DNA of 64,000 nt from Scylla paramamosain (Eukaryota > Arthropoda > Malacostraca > Decapoda > Portunidae): positions 10,054,300 to 10,118,299 of the forward strand of contig NC_087158.1 in the NCBI RefSeq assembly GCF_035594125.1, in the 5' to 3' direction. Position 1 is the first letter of the stretch, and every line of letters begins with the position of its first letter. The notes under the pieces were generated by a model. The model was not told the origin of the DNA and made no database searches. It saw only the letters and a list, made by a program, of their open reading frames with translations. Both the position numbers and the translations under genes were made by a program. Positions 43,852 through 55,779 of the stretch are shown in pieces.

Positions 43852-44110
43852 GTGCTGTTTGACTCTCACCTATCTCCCCAGGCAGAATATGTAAAATCTT
43901 TTAACTATTTAATTTCCAAAGTGGAGCACATTCTAACCCATATTTCTCTTGCTGAAATATTCATTCTTGGAAATTTCATTATTTATTACCAGCTTCAGAT
44001 ATTATCTTTTACTGACCAACTTGGTGAAGAGCCCTTCAACTTTGGTGTTTCACGTGATCTAGTGCAACACCCTACCTCATTCATGACCGCCTTGAAGACG
44101 CGCCGAGCAT
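43852..44110 (+). pseudogene. Endonuclease remnant of L-alpha copy H
   Basis: The frame reads [38 protein letters not shown] and [16 protein letters not shown]. Compared with other copies GDFN is GNFI, so catalytic Asp and Asn are lost. It then runs into the CA/TA array. Confidence 0.75.
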
Positions 44111-44116
44111 TAGAAA

Positions 44117-44455
<339 letters not shown>

Positions 44456-45210
44456 ATATCTCTATGTCAGGGATCTCTCGGTGCTGAGCGCCTAACAGAG
44501 GAAATTGCCTGTGAAGAAAATATAAATTTCACGTACTTTTTCTAGACCCAAAGTTTAAGTTCGGTTCAACTCGGCTTGTTCTCTTGCTGTCAGGATAGAG
44601 AAGAGGCTTCTCAGCCATAGATCTCCTGAAAGTGCATAAAACCATACCAGATCAGTTTTGGTGTTTGCCAAGAACTCTTTCACTAGTAAGAAATAACAGA
44701 ACCATGTAAAATTCACTTCTCGTGACTCCTGACATCTAACCCAAAATATCTCAGTTTTTCTCTTATATCAGTTTGCCTTTTGCTTCATCCAGATGGCTTC
44801 ACTGCCGTCTCTGGTCTCTCTCTAAAGTTGCTTTTTTCTCTCAAACTTTGTTGTTGACCCAGTACTGATTGTTTTATGTCTGTCATTGAAATTCTTCGCA
44901 ATAATGTTTTCTGTGTCTTCTTTGGTCTTGATCCTCAGATGGATTATTGTTCTGTTTGTCATCCCTCTTAACGTTCTTCATAAATGAGCTCCGTGCTCGT
45001 TTTTTACCTGGCCAAACACTTCTGGATCTGTCTATTAACATTAACCTTTCCATCTTATTGGAAATATGACTACATTCAATCTGTTTCTAAAGAGAATGAT
45101 AGCGCTAATTCCTGAGACTATCGCATTATGGCATTGATTATCTGTCTTTATAAATCTCTTAAGTCTTCTTTTAACAGGAAGATTCTTAAACATCTTTATC
45201 ATGGGGAAGG

Positions 45211-45935
45211 TTTAGTTTACTCGCATTGCTCAATTATGAGAATTTCGTCTCAAACTGGGGAGAGCCTGCCAATGTGCAGCAAAAGGATCCTGACAATTTA
45301 ATTCATAATCGTTTTGTTCATTCATAAAAGCTTAAATGATTTCATGCTATTAATTTGATGTTTTTTCAATTATTATTTTCAAAAAATCTTTCATGTTTTT
45401 TTTTTTTTTGTGTGTGTGTGTACATAAGTGATATTTTGTACAGTTGCACAACCTTACCTAAAAAAAAAATATGGTTCCATTAGTATTTCCCCTCCGAACT
45501 CAAAATGCCCCTAAAAATGCCACCTTCACCCTTATCCTTTATTAATAAATCCATGATCATGCTCTCTAGCCACTCTTTCCCCTTATACCCACACACCCAT
45601 TCACCCACTCACACACCCACCCACACACACACACACACAAAAAAAAAAAAACTCCTGAAATTATAGGACATCGTTAACTCGTTTTTGGGTGTCAGGCCAC
45701 AGTTAATGTTGTGAAACAGCCCAGGGGAACAGTCGTGCCCGCAGCATACTGCTACTCAGCGAGTGCCTGTGAGTGCAAGGTGGAGTGCAGACGAAGAGCG
45801 CTGTCTACGACTGGCCCAGGGCTCACGCACAGAGATGCCCGTGGCATTAGGACCATGCAAGACATTTTCTCAGATAAATTTGATAACAATGTATCCAGTA
45901 ACATTATAAATGATGTTAAACGATACTTTTGTACC
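45211..45935. other. No gene recognised
   Basis: Contains poly-T and poly-A runs, a short CCACACACAC stretch (45600-45640) and a 76-codon ORF (45711-45941) that I do not recognise. Confidence 0.45.
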
Positions 45936-46276
45936 CTTTAGAGCGGTGGTTTTCAAACTATCTTATATGATGCATTTGTTTGCTTTCAACAGACCTGTCC
46001 CCATTTCCTTCCCATGGTATTGTGTCCGTGCGTCGGAGTGTTGTGAGAAGGCGCTCAGCAATGTCATTGCCGAGAGATGTAATGACGGGGTAAAGACACG
46101 CTTGTTACATAAGAACATTAGAAAAGTAAAGTTGCAAAAAAACAGGTCTATATCTGTATAAAATCTATTTCCGTAATTCCTATTTGCCGTTCTCGGAGTA
46201 ATTCTACACCTTTGATACATTTACTTTTTTGGCAGATGATTTCACGTCCCACAGTTTGAGAATCCCTGCTTTAGAG
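45936..46276. mobile_element. Non-autonomous hAT element (MITE), 325 bp, with 8-bp target duplication
   Basis: The element runs 45944-46268. Its ends CGGTGGTTTTCAAACT and (complement) CAGGGATTCTCAAACT are of the CAGNGGTTCTCAAACT type known from hAT elements. It is flanked by a perfect 8-bp duplication CTTTAGAG (45936-45943 and 46269-46276). No transposase is encoded. Unrelated in sequence to the hAT element at 29018-29689. Confidence 0.9.
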
Positions 46277-46734
46277 GTTTGATGACATGAACTGGTTGTT
46301 TGATCTTGTCTTCGTTTGGCAGGTAATGTAGGTGCTTAACGATAATTAACTTCCTTTCTTAACGGTAACAAGCATTTTAACCTAGAACCTGTTTAACTGT
46401 AATTTTTTAATTTTTTTTCAGTTTTTGTTTACTAAGTGACATTTTTTAAAATTTATTTATTTTTCCAAGTTTCCTATCAAATACGTTGTGTGCCACTGAT
46501 AGAGTGCATTTATCACGCCAAGATGATCGGGTTTTGGCGAAAGCACTCGAGTGAGAGATAACTGCACTCCAGCGCTTTTTTATTTATTTATTTTTTTTTA
46601 TTTGTTCGTTAGTCAGGAGAGAGGAAGGACTTAAGGGAATGAAAGAATGATAAATTAGTTAAATCTGGAAAGGTAACCAGCCCAGCGAAGGCGAGGAATA
46701 GCTTAAGTGTTTATTAGACGAATTGTAGAAGTAT
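46277..46734. other. No gene recognised
   Basis: AT-rich, T-tract-rich DNA leading into the CR1-like copy. Confidence 0.45.
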
Positions 46735-47940
46735 TTTGAATAAAATAGACTTACTTAGAGGAATGGCATCTGTAGAAAACTTTGATAGCATTGCTTTAAC
46801 AGAAATTTGGTTAGATATGTCAAAAAAAAAAAACACATTTAATCCAGAGGTTCAGATAGATGGATACGCATCAAGACACGTCAGGAAGAATAGGAGAGGA
46901 AGAGGCATCGCGCTTTATGTTAGTGACACATGGAGAGGAAGATGCATCGCGCTTTATGTTAGAGACACATTACAATGTTGTATTAGCAGTAACATCAAAA
47001 CAGCAAAACATAGTCAATATAGGTTTATATTAAGAAAGGATCACAGTCAGTATTATTGGGAATAGTGTACAGGCCACCGAAAAGATAACTAGAACAGGAA
47101 GATACAGTCAGGTATGTTTGATAGATTTTAATTTTAGGAATATTGACTGGAGCCTGGTGGGTAACAGTGAACCAGAGGATTTTTTTTCAATGCAATTTAG
47201 GATAAGTTTTTAAAACAGGTAATCTTAGAGCCCACGAGGGAGAATAATATCCTAGATTTAATTCTGACTAACAAGGAGGAAGCAATCACACAGATGGGCG
47301 TTGAAGGACAGCTATGTAACAGTGACCTCTGTGAAATTAGGTACAAATTAAAAGGGGAGGAAGTTTCTAGAAGCAAAAACACTAGTAATACCTGACTTAA
47401 GAAGAGCACATTTTGAGGGATTAAAAAGGTACCTCCAAGGAGTTGGAGAGGGATGGGCAGATAAGACACAGGACAGAGGGGATGGAGATAAGGCAAGGTG
47501 AGTGAGGTGAAGTGAGGTGTTAGGGTGAAAGGCAGGAGGAGGTAAGAAATGAACGGATGAGTAGGAGGGTGAAAATGTGGGAGGTGCAAGTATGGGGTTA
47601 GTGGTCATGCTGAGACAGTGAGGTTGAAGCGGGTGGAAGATGGAGTGGAAACAAAGGAGTGGGCCGAGATAGGGAGATTAGAGAAAGTAAATACTGATGA
47701 GTTGTATAGATATTTCGTTGATATTTTATGTACAGGCTTATTAGCATAATAGAACAGTAAGATCACAAAGAATGACTCTAAAAAGATGAATGGTAGGTTA
47801 AAACACCACATAGGACTGAAGAAAAGTATATATAAGAGATTGAAAGCAGACGAAGAGGATTTAAGGCCTCAGTATAATGAACTGGTTAGAAGAGTCAGAA
47901 AGTTAATGATGAGGGCTAAAAACAATTACGAAAACAAGCG
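46735..47940 (+). mobile_element. CR1-like LINE, EN and linker, left part
   Basis: Endonuclease (MASVENFDSIALTEIWLDMS, RRGRGIALYVSDT) at 46736-47065, broken frames to about 47340, a G-rich stretch to 47640, and the EN-RT linker (GLKKSIYKRLKADEEDLRPQ, YNELVRRVRKL) at 47810-47940. A 626-bp insertion then interrupts it; it resumes at 48567. Confidence 0.8.
46736..47065 (+). pseudogene. CR1-like endonuclease fragment with in-frame 39-bp duplication
   Basis: The frame holds IALTEIWL (catalytic Glu) and two successive versions of RGRGIALYVSDT (46894-46932 and 46933-46971), an in-frame tandem duplication of 39 bp with four differences. It ends at 47065 and later parts are frameshifted. Confidence 0.78.
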
Positions 47941-48566
47941 TGTTACCGCCAACAGGCGGCGAAGGTTGATTCAGACCCACACGATGACACGAATCATTTA
48001 TTGTATCCGATTGAATCCGGCTGGATCCGCTTGAATTCGGTCAAAACCTGAAGACATACATTAATGATCATAGACAATATTCTATATGAATAATTTGTGT
48101 AATACAGGTATGATTCTGCACGTTACTTATAGGATAATGTATTCTTACACAGACAGTTGTTACACTTACGTGTTTGGGTCTTGAGGTAATCGTTAAGTAA
48201 CGCGCACGCCCTTTCTGACAGGTGCTCTACGTAGGTCAATCTACTTCTGTCTCTGCACCGACACACGTCCTCCCTACACGAGTGTCCTCAGCAAAGTGTC
48301 CCTGTTGTCCTCAGTTACTGCCTGGGTTCCTACCCTGTCCATCGTTATCCATTAGCGGCGGCGATAAGGCCGGCCTCATCTTAGCCTCATGTCATAACAA
48401 GCATCCTTCATCTCCTTACATCAACACTACCTCAACACCGACCGTACAAGAAATTCGCTGACTTAGGCCTCGTCTTGGTCCTCGCCCTGACCTCCAGATC
48501 CTTTCCTTCCTCATTGACAAACTCGCTTGCACAACAACAACTTCTTTCACCCGCTTGGCGGTAACA
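47941..48566. mobile_element. TIR element (MITE-like), 626 bp, inside CR1-like LINE
   Basis: A 12-bp terminal inverted repeat TGTTACCGCCAA (47941-47952; complement at 48555-48566). LINE coding sequence continues on both sides (EN-RT linker NNYENK before, DIKGFYQVYRTKNRE after), which defines the insertion independently. No target duplication is evident and no transposase is encoded. Confidence 0.68.
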
Positions 48567-48659
48567 AAGAAAAAACTGACATCAAGGGATTCTATCAGGT
48601 ATATAGAACGAAGAACAGAGAAATAAGTCCATTAAAGGCAGTTGATGGAGAGTTAGTTC
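48567..48659 (+). mobile_element. CR1-like LINE linker, right part after the TIR insertion
   Basis: Reads DIKGFYQVYRTKNREISPLK then AVDGELV, the continuation of the linker. Cut at about 48659 by L-alpha copy I. Confidence 0.78.
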
Positions 48660-50100
48660 TAGGGCTTTAGATCTCATTTTTAATCCGTGGAAGACCAACT
48701 CTCCTCTACTAAAACTCTTCTTTTCCTCATTAAAAGTGAAGCAACTGACAGGAGCCCCCTTTTCTGTTCCCTCCTTCTTTCGCTATCCTCACTCTAAATG
48801 TAAAGCTGGACGTTGCATCTACGTATGCAACGACTTAACCTGCTCTATTGCCCACGCTCTTAAATCTTACGGATTTCCTAGCATCTGGCTACGACCACAT
48901 AGTCAATCTCAAACTAAATTTATCTGTGCTATATACCTCTCACCCAACTCCTCTGAGTATGAAAAATTCTTCGACTGTTTAACTTCCAAAATGGAGCACA
49001 TTCTGACTTCTTGGAGATTTCAATGTTCACTACCAGCTTTGGCTTTCCTCTCCTTTCTCTGGCCATCCTGGTGAAGTAGCCTTCAGCTTTGCTACCCTCC
49101 ACGACCTAGAGCAACTGATGCAACAGCCTACTCGTATTCCTGACAGTCTTGGAGATAAGTCCAACATTCTTGACCTTTTCCTAACCTCTAATACTGCTTA
49201 TGCTGTCACCCTGTCTTCTCCACTGGGCTCCTCTGATCACAACCTCATATCTGAATATTGTCCTGTCGCCCAGGATCCCCCAAGGCGGAGGTGCCTCTGG
49301 GGTTCTGCCTCTGCTAATTGGGTGACCTGAGGAGGTATTATTCTGAGATTCCTTGAAATGACTACTGCTTCCGTGCCAGAGATCCGTCTCTGTGTGTTGA
49401 GCGCATAACAGAGGTAATAGTGTCTGGCATGAAGGCGTAAATTCCTCACTCTTTCTCTTGACCTAAACATTTCAAACCCTAGTTTAACACTGTTATCGAT
49501 GATAGAGAGGTGGCCCATGATAGATACTTTGAACATTCCATCACCTGCAACTCATGTACTTTATATTTCTGTCTGTTCTCAAACTAGCCAAAAACTCCTT
49601 CATTAATAGAAAGTGTCAAAATCTTTCAACATCTGACTCTTCTCGCCATGTCTAGCACGTAGCCCCCCCCCCCCCCCCCAAAAAAAACATCTCCAGTAAC
49701 TTTTGCTTCTTCATCTTCCCCTTCTTTATTTTAACCTGATGGCTCCGCTGCCATCTCATGTATTTCTAAAGCTGAACTCTTCGCTCAAACCTTTGCTTAA
49801 GACTCTACCTTGGATGATTCAGGGTTTGCTCCTCCCTCTCTCCTACCCTACCTATTAAAATCCTTGCATTGATGTTTTCCCTACCGTCTACCTTGGATGA
49901 TTCAGGGTTTGCTCCTCCCTCTCTCCTACCCTACCTATTAAAATCCTTGCATTGATGTTTTCCCTACCGTCTCCGGCGTTAACCTCGGAAGGCTTGTGGA
50001 CCTGATGGAGTCCCTCCTATTGTTCTCCGAAACTGTGCCTTCGTGCTTGCACCTTGCATAGCCAAACTCCTCCAACTGTCTATTAATATATATATACCTT
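48660..50100 (+). mobile_element. L-alpha LINE copy I, truncated at both ends
   Basis: Similarity starts inside the endonuclease ([64 protein letters not shown]), continues through a broken linker and ends in the RT fingers near 50085 (CTTGCATAGCCAAACTCCTC). Many indels, a poly-C/poly-A patch at 49665-49688, and a recent 83-bp tandem duplication. Confidence 0.83.
49804..49969. repeat. Perfect tandem duplication, 83-bp unit, inside copy I
   Basis: 49804-49886 and 49887-49969 are identical; both begin TCTACCTTGGATGATTCAGG. The host element is clearly decayed, so the duplication is much younger than the insertion. Confidence 0.95.
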
Positions 50101-50152
50101 TACTTTTTTTTAGTATATATACCTTATTAATATATATACCTTTACTTTTTTT
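50101..50152. repeat. Repeated TA/poly-T junction sequence between copies I and F
   Basis: TATATATACCTTTACTTTTT occurs at about 50088 and again at about 50132, just before the 3' end of copy F. It may be a target duplication or microsatellite slippage. Confidence 0.55.
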
Positions 50153-50296
50153 TATGTAGGAAGGATACTGGCCAGGGGCAACAAAAATACAATAAAAAAA
50201 AAAATGCCTGAAATGCCAGTCCCATAAAAGGGTCAAAGCAGTAGTCAAAAACTGATGAATAAATGTCTTGAAACCTCCCCCTGGAAGGAATTCAAG

Positions 50297-51361
50297 TCAT
50301 AGGAAGGTGGAAATACAGAAACAGGCAGGGGAGTTCCAGAGTTTACCACAGAAAGGGATGAATGATTGAGAATACTGGTTAACTCTTGCATTAGAGAGGT
50401 GGACAGAATAGGTGTGAGAGAAAGAAGAAAGTCTTGTGCAGCGAGGCCGAGGGAAGAGAGGAGGCATGCAGTTAGCAAGATCAGAAGAGCAGTTAGCATG
50501 AAAACAGCGGTAGAAGACAGCTAGAGATGCAAAATGGCGGCGGTGAGAGAGAGGCTGAAGACAGTCAGTTAGAGGAGAGGAGTTGATGAGACGAAAAACT
50601 TTTGATTCCACCCTGTCTAGAAGAGCAGTATGAGTGGAATCCCCCTCCCCAAGACATGTGAAGTATACTCCATACAAAGTATGCTCTGTATGGATAAGGC
50701 CCTTGTACAGAGTTAGCAGCTGGGGGGGCTGAGGAAAACTTTCGGAGACGTCTCAGAACACCTAACTTCATAGAAGCTGTTTTACCTAGAGATGAGATGT
50801 GAAATTTCCAGTTCAGGTTATAAGTAAAGGACAGACCGAGGATGTTCAGTGTAGAAGAGGGGGACAGTTTAGTGTCATTGAAGAAGAGGCAATAGTTGTC
50901 TGGAAGGTTGTGTCGAGTTGATAGATGGAGGAATTGAATTTTTGAGGCATTGAATAATACCAAGTTTGCTCTGCCCCAATCAGAAATTTTAGAAAGATCA
51001 GAAGTCAGAAATCTGTGGCTTCCCTGTGTGAAATGTTTACCTCCTGAAGGGTTGGACGTCTATGAAAAGACGTGGAAAAGCGCAGGGTGGTATCATCAGC
51101 GTAGGAGTGGATAGGACAAGAAGTCTGGTTTAGAAGATCATTAATGAATAATAAGAGAGTGGGTGACAGGACAGAATTCTGGGGAACACCACTGTTAATA
51201 GATTTAGGAGAAGAACAGTGACCGTCTAGCACAACAGCAATAGAACGATCAGAAAGGAAACTTGAGATGAAGTTACAGATAGAAGGATAGAAGCCGTAGG
51301 AGAGTAATTTGGAAATCAAAGTTTTGTGCCAGACTCTATCAAAAGCTTTTGATATCTCCAA
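50297..51361 (-). pseudogene. L-alpha copy F RT palm, thumb and C-terminus
   Basis: Three overlapping frames: 51361-51005 (MEISKAFDRVWHKTLISKLL, HSYADDTTLRF), 50963-50565 ([38 protein letters not shown]) and 50677-50297 (SPLTDCLQPLSHRRHFASLA, NQYSQSFIPFCGKLWNS). The catalytic YADD is intact. The normal VPQGS reads VPQNS. Frameshifts occur at about 50990 and 50680. Confidence 0.82.
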
Positions 51362-52241
51362 GGCAACAGCAAAAGTTTCACCAAAATCTCTAAAAGAGGA
51401 TGACCAAGACTCAGTAAGGAAAGCCAGAAGATCACCAGTAGAGCGGCCTTGACGGAACCCATACTGGCGATCAGATAGAAGATTGTGAAGTGATAGATGT
51501 TTAAGAATCTTCCTGTTGAGGATAGATTAAAAAAAACTTTAGATAGGCAGGAAATTAAAGCAATAGGACGGTAGTTTGAGGGATTAGGAACAGGTTGAAT
51601 GTAGGCAAACTTCCAGCAAGAAAGAAAGGTAGATGTTGACAGACAGAGCTGAAAGAGTTTGACTAGGCAAGGTGCAAGCACAAAGGCACAGTTTCGGAGA
51701 ACAATAGGAGGGACTCCATCAGGTCCATAAGCCTTCCGAGGATTTAGGCCAGCGAGGGCATGGAAAACATCATCGCGAAGAATTTCGATAGGTGGCATGA
51801 AGTAGTCAGAGGGTGGAGGAGAGGGAGGAACAAGCCTAGAATCGTCCAAGGTAGAGTCTTTAGCAAAGGTGTGAGCAAAGAGTTTAGTTTTAGAAATAGA
51901 TGTGATAGCAGTGGTGCCATCTGGTTGAAAGAAGAAGCAAAGTTATTGGAAATATTTTTGTCTAGATGCCAGAAATCACGAGGGAGTTAGATCTTGAAAG
52001 GTTTTGAGTTTTTGGCTAGTTGGAGAACAGACTTGGTATGGTTCCGGGCAGAAATATATAGTGCATGAAATTCTGGTGATGGAAGGCTTAAGTACCTTTT
52101 GTGGGCCACCTCTCTATCATGTATATCACGAGAACAAGCTGTGTTGAACGAAGGTTTAGAAGGTTTAGGACGAGAAAAAGAGTGAGGAATGTACGCCTCC
52201 ATGCCAGACACTATCACCTCCGTTATGCGCTCAGCACACAA
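51316..52241 (-). pseudogene. Copy F, first (distal) EN-C/linker/RT-fingers unit
   Basis: Frames 52241-51987 ([37 protein letters not shown]) and 51849-51316 ([33 protein letters not shown]) are interrupted by a stop after KNSKPFKI. The KKGDRS segment between PVP and NPSNYRP is deleted. This unit leads into the intact palm at 51361. Confidence 0.82.
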
Positions 52242-52812
52242 AGACAGATCCCTGACATAGATTCAGTAGGCATTCCAAGGAAAATCAGCAAAATACCTCC
52301 TCAGTTCCCCCCAACTAGGAGAGGCAAAACGCCAGAGGCACCTTCGCTTAGGGGAATCCTGAGGAGGGATTGGAGCGATAGGACAAGATACAGATATGAG
52401 ATTGTGATCGGAGGAGCCCAATAGAGAAGAAAAGGTGACAGCATAAGCAGAAGGATTAGAGGTCAGGAAAAGGTCAAGAATGTTGGGCGTATCTCCAAGA
52501 CGGTCAGGAATACGAGTAGGGTGTTACACCAATTGCTCTAGGTCGTGGAGGATAGCAATGTTAGGCTAGTTCACCAGGATGGTCAGTGAAGGGAAAGGAA
52601 AGCCAAAGCTAGTGGTGAACATTGAAGTCTCCAAGAATGGAGATCTCTGCAAAAGGGAAGAGGGTCAGAATGTGCTCCACTTTGGAAGTTAAGTAGTCAA
52701 ACAATTTCTTATGGTCAGAGGAGTTAGGTGAGAGGTATACAGCACAGATAAATTTAGTTTGAGAGTGACTCTGTAGTAGAAGGATAGAAGCCGTAGGAGA
52801 GTAATTTGGAAA

Positions 52813-53738
52813 TCAAAGTTTTGTGCCAGACTCTATCAAAAGCTTTTGATATCTCCAAGGCAACAGCAAAAGTTTCACCAAAATCTCTAAAAGAGGATGA
52901 CCAAGACTCAGTAAGGAAAGCCAGAAGATCACCAGTAGAGCGGCCTTGACGGAACCCATACTGGCGATCAGATAGAAGATTGTGAAGTGATAGATGTTTA
53001 AGAATCTTCCTGTTGAGGATAGATTAAAAAAAACTTTAGATAGGCAGGAAATTAAAGCAATAGGACGGTAGTTTGAGGGATTAGGAACAGGTTGAATGTA
53101 GGCAAACTTCCAGCAAGAAAGAAAGGTAGATGTTGACAGACAGAGCTGAAAGAGTTTGACTAGGCAAGGTGCAAGCACAAAGGCACAGTTTCGGAGAACA
53201 ATAGGAGGGACTCCATCAGGTCCATAAGCCTTCCGAGGATTTAGGCCAGCGAGGGCATGGAAAACATCATCGCGAAGAATTTCGATAGGTGGCATGAAGT
53301 AGTCAGAGGGTGGAGGAGAGGGAGGAACAAGCCTAGAATCGTCCAAGGTAGAGTCTTTAGCAAAGGTGTGAGCAAAGAGTTCAGTTTTAGAAATAGATGT
53401 GATAGCAGTGGTGCCATCTGGTTGAAAGAAGAAGCAAAGTTATTGGAAATATTTTTGTCTAGATGCCAGAAATCACGAGGGAGTTAGATCTTGAAAGGTT
53501 TTGAGTTTTTGGCTAGTTGGAGAACAGACTTGGTATGGTTCCGGGCAGAAATATATAGTGCATGAAATTCTGGTGATGGAAGGCTTAAGTACCTTTTGTG
53601 GGCCACCTCTCTATCATGTATATCACGAGAACAAGCTGTGTTGAACGAAGGTTTAGAAGGTTTAGGACGAGAAAAAGAGTGAGGAATGTACGCCTCCATG
53701 CCAGACACTATCACCTCCGTTATGCGCTCAGCACACAA
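52813..53738 (-). pseudogene. Copy F, second (duplicated) EN-C/linker/RT-fingers unit
   Basis: Protein-identical over the frames 53738-53484 and 53346-52813 to the unit at 51316-52241. The RT palm does not follow: at 52777 the sequence returns to endonuclease sequence. The predicted polypeptide order is therefore EN, RT fingers, part of EN, RT fingers, RT palm. Confidence 0.85.
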
Positions 53739-54105
53739 AGACAGATCCCTGACATAGATTCAGTAGGCATTCCAAGGAAAATCAGCAAAATACCTCCTCA
53801 GGTCCCCCCAACTAGGAGAGGCAAAACGCCAGAGGCACCTTCGCTTAGAGGAATCCTGAGGAGGGATTGGAGCGATAGGACAAGATACAGATATGAGATT
53901 GTGATCGGAGGAGCCCAATAGAGAAGAAAAGGTGACAGCATAAGCAGAAGGATTAGAGGTCAGGAAAAGGTCAAGAATGTTGGGCGTATCTCCAAGACGG
54001 TCAGGAATACGAGTAGGGTGTTACACCAATTGCTCTAGGTCGTGGAGGATAGCAATGTTAGGCTAGTTCACCAGGATGGTCAGTGAAGGGAAAGGAAAGC
54101 CAAAG

Positions 54106-54648
54106 CTAGTGGTGAACATTGAAGTCTCCAAGAATGGAGATCTCTGCAAAAGGGAAGAGGGTCAGAATGTGCTCCACTTTGGAAGTTAAGTAGTCAAACA
54201 ATTTCTTATGGTCAGAGGAGTTAGGTGAGAGGTATACAGCACAGATAAATTTAGTTTGAGAGTGACTCTGTAGTCGTAGCCAGATGGTGGAAAACTCGGA
54301 AGATTCAAGAGCGTGGGCACGAGAGCAGGTTAAGTCATTGCGCACATAAACGCAACATCCAGCTTTGGATCGAAAATGAGGATAGAGAAAGTAGGAGGGA
54401 ACAGAAAAGGGGCTACTGTCAGTTGCCTCAGACACCTGATTTTCAGTGAGGAAAAGATGAGTTTTAGAAGAAGAGAGGTGGTGTTCTACAGATTGAAAAT
54501 TAGATCTTAGACCGCGAATGTTGCAGAAGTTAATGAAGAAAAAGTTGTCAAGACACTTAGGGTCGTCGACAGAAAGGCAGTCCGATCTGGAGACATTTAT
54601 GGTCCCCTCCCCAGATGGGGACTCCGAGGCTGGTGTAGGAGTCGCCAT
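54106..54648 (-). pseudogene. L-alpha copy F endonuclease N-terminus
   Basis: Starts [20 protein letters not shown] at ATG 54648 and holds [18 protein letters not shown] (Asn motif), FLTENQVSEA (Glu motif), [18 protein letters not shown] and ILGDFNVHH, then TAG at 54106 where other copies read CAG (Gln). The frame is open for 56 codons upstream of the ATG through the 5' UTR, without family-like wording, so I take 54648 as the start. It is the most complete endonuclease N-terminus in the window. Confidence 0.85.
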
Positions 54649-54917
54649 GATGATTTTAAAATTTTTGGGTGAAGGGTGTGTGTTATTAGGTGCTTGTAGT
54701 TTTGTGTGGAGGAAGAGAGTTGTATTTAGAGGGCAGGCTGTGACTGCCCCCTTGTGTTGTGTGACACAAAGGGAAACGTTCAGTGAGGTCACAGCTGGGT
54801 TTGATGATAAGTTCACAGCATCCCCTGAATAGTGCTTTAGACTTCACTGGGAGTAATTATCGTTTCAGCAGGTGTCTACTGCCTCCTCCTCCTGTCCTGT
54901 ATGGATGGATAAGGCTG

Positions 54918-55207
<290 letters not shown>

Positions 55208-55288
55208 TCTGTATAAATCTCAGAAGTTATTAGTGAACCGCTAATTACTATCTTTAGATAATAGCTAGACTCAGAAGAGGCACTTGTA

Positions 55289-55779
55289 ATGTGGAAGCAG
55301 GCGAATTTAGTACTCTTCTTTAAGAAGGGAGATAAAACATTAGCGTTTATTTATAGACCTGTCAGCTTAACTTCAGTTGTAGGTAAAATAATGGAGTCAG
55401 TAATCGCTAAGAATATTAGTGAGGATTTAATTAAGCATAACTTGATAGATCATTCACAGCATGGCTTCACGAAGGGGAAGTCTTGCCTTACGAACGTTTT
55501 TACAGTAACGTTTACGAGGCGGCAGATAATGGAGATACTTATGAAACGCTATACCTGGATTTTAGTAAAGTGTTCGACAAGGTACCCCATCAGAGGCTCC
55601 TGAGAAAGGTTAGGGCGCATGAGATAGATGGGAAGATGTTAGGCTGGATAACATAGTGGTCAGGCGATAGGCGACAGAGAGTTGTAATAAATGGATCTAA
55701 ATCCGAATGTGTTCAAGTAATTAGTGGGATGTCACAGAGATAAGTTTTAGGACCATTTTTGTTTTTAATTTTATATTAA
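55289..55779 (+). pseudogene. CR1-like RT fingers and palm start
   Basis: [20 protein letters not shown] then TSVVGKIMESVIAKNISEDL and HNLIDHSQHGFTKGKSCLTN (fingers), then after a frameshift near 55530 YLDFSKVFDKVPHQRLLRKV, GDRRQRVVINGSKSECVQVI and SGMSQR-stop-VLGPFLFL. VPQGS is degraded to MSQR-stop. Confidence 0.82.

Larger units (their letters stand above)
51280..54273 (-). repeat. Tandem duplication of 1497 bp inside copy F
   Basis: Unit 51280-52776 and unit 52777-54273. The only differences I found are near 51882/53379 (T/C), 52306/53803 (T/G) and 52353/53850 (G/A), so identity is about 99.8%. At the junction the sequence passes from GACTCTGTAG to TAGAAGGATAG with at most a base or two of shared homology. 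Confidence 0.93.
50153..54895 (-). mobile_element. L-alpha LINE copy F, full length with internal 1497-bp tandem duplication
   Basis: Read on the minus strand: 5' end GGAGGAGGAGGCAGTAGACA at about 54895, a 5' UTR of about 245 bp, ATG at 54648, EN, linker, RT, stop, 3' UTR and A-rich tail ending near 50153 (CCTTCCTACATAAAAAAAAG). Subtracting the duplicated 1497 bp gives about 3.25 kb, the same as copy C. The ORF has an in-frame TAG just after the GDFNVHH motif, plus frameshifts and a missing segment (KKGDRS) in the RT fingers. Confidence 0.9.

Noticed and set aside
45711..45941. Cys-containing 76-codon ORF considered as a small secreted protein
   Set aside because: No signal peptide or disulfide pattern I could support. 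Its end overlaps the hAT target duplication.
46111..46140. CATAAGAACATTAGAAAAG as a CR1 octamer tail
   Set aside because: A single degenerate octamer within the hAT element. No CR1 coding sequence is attached.
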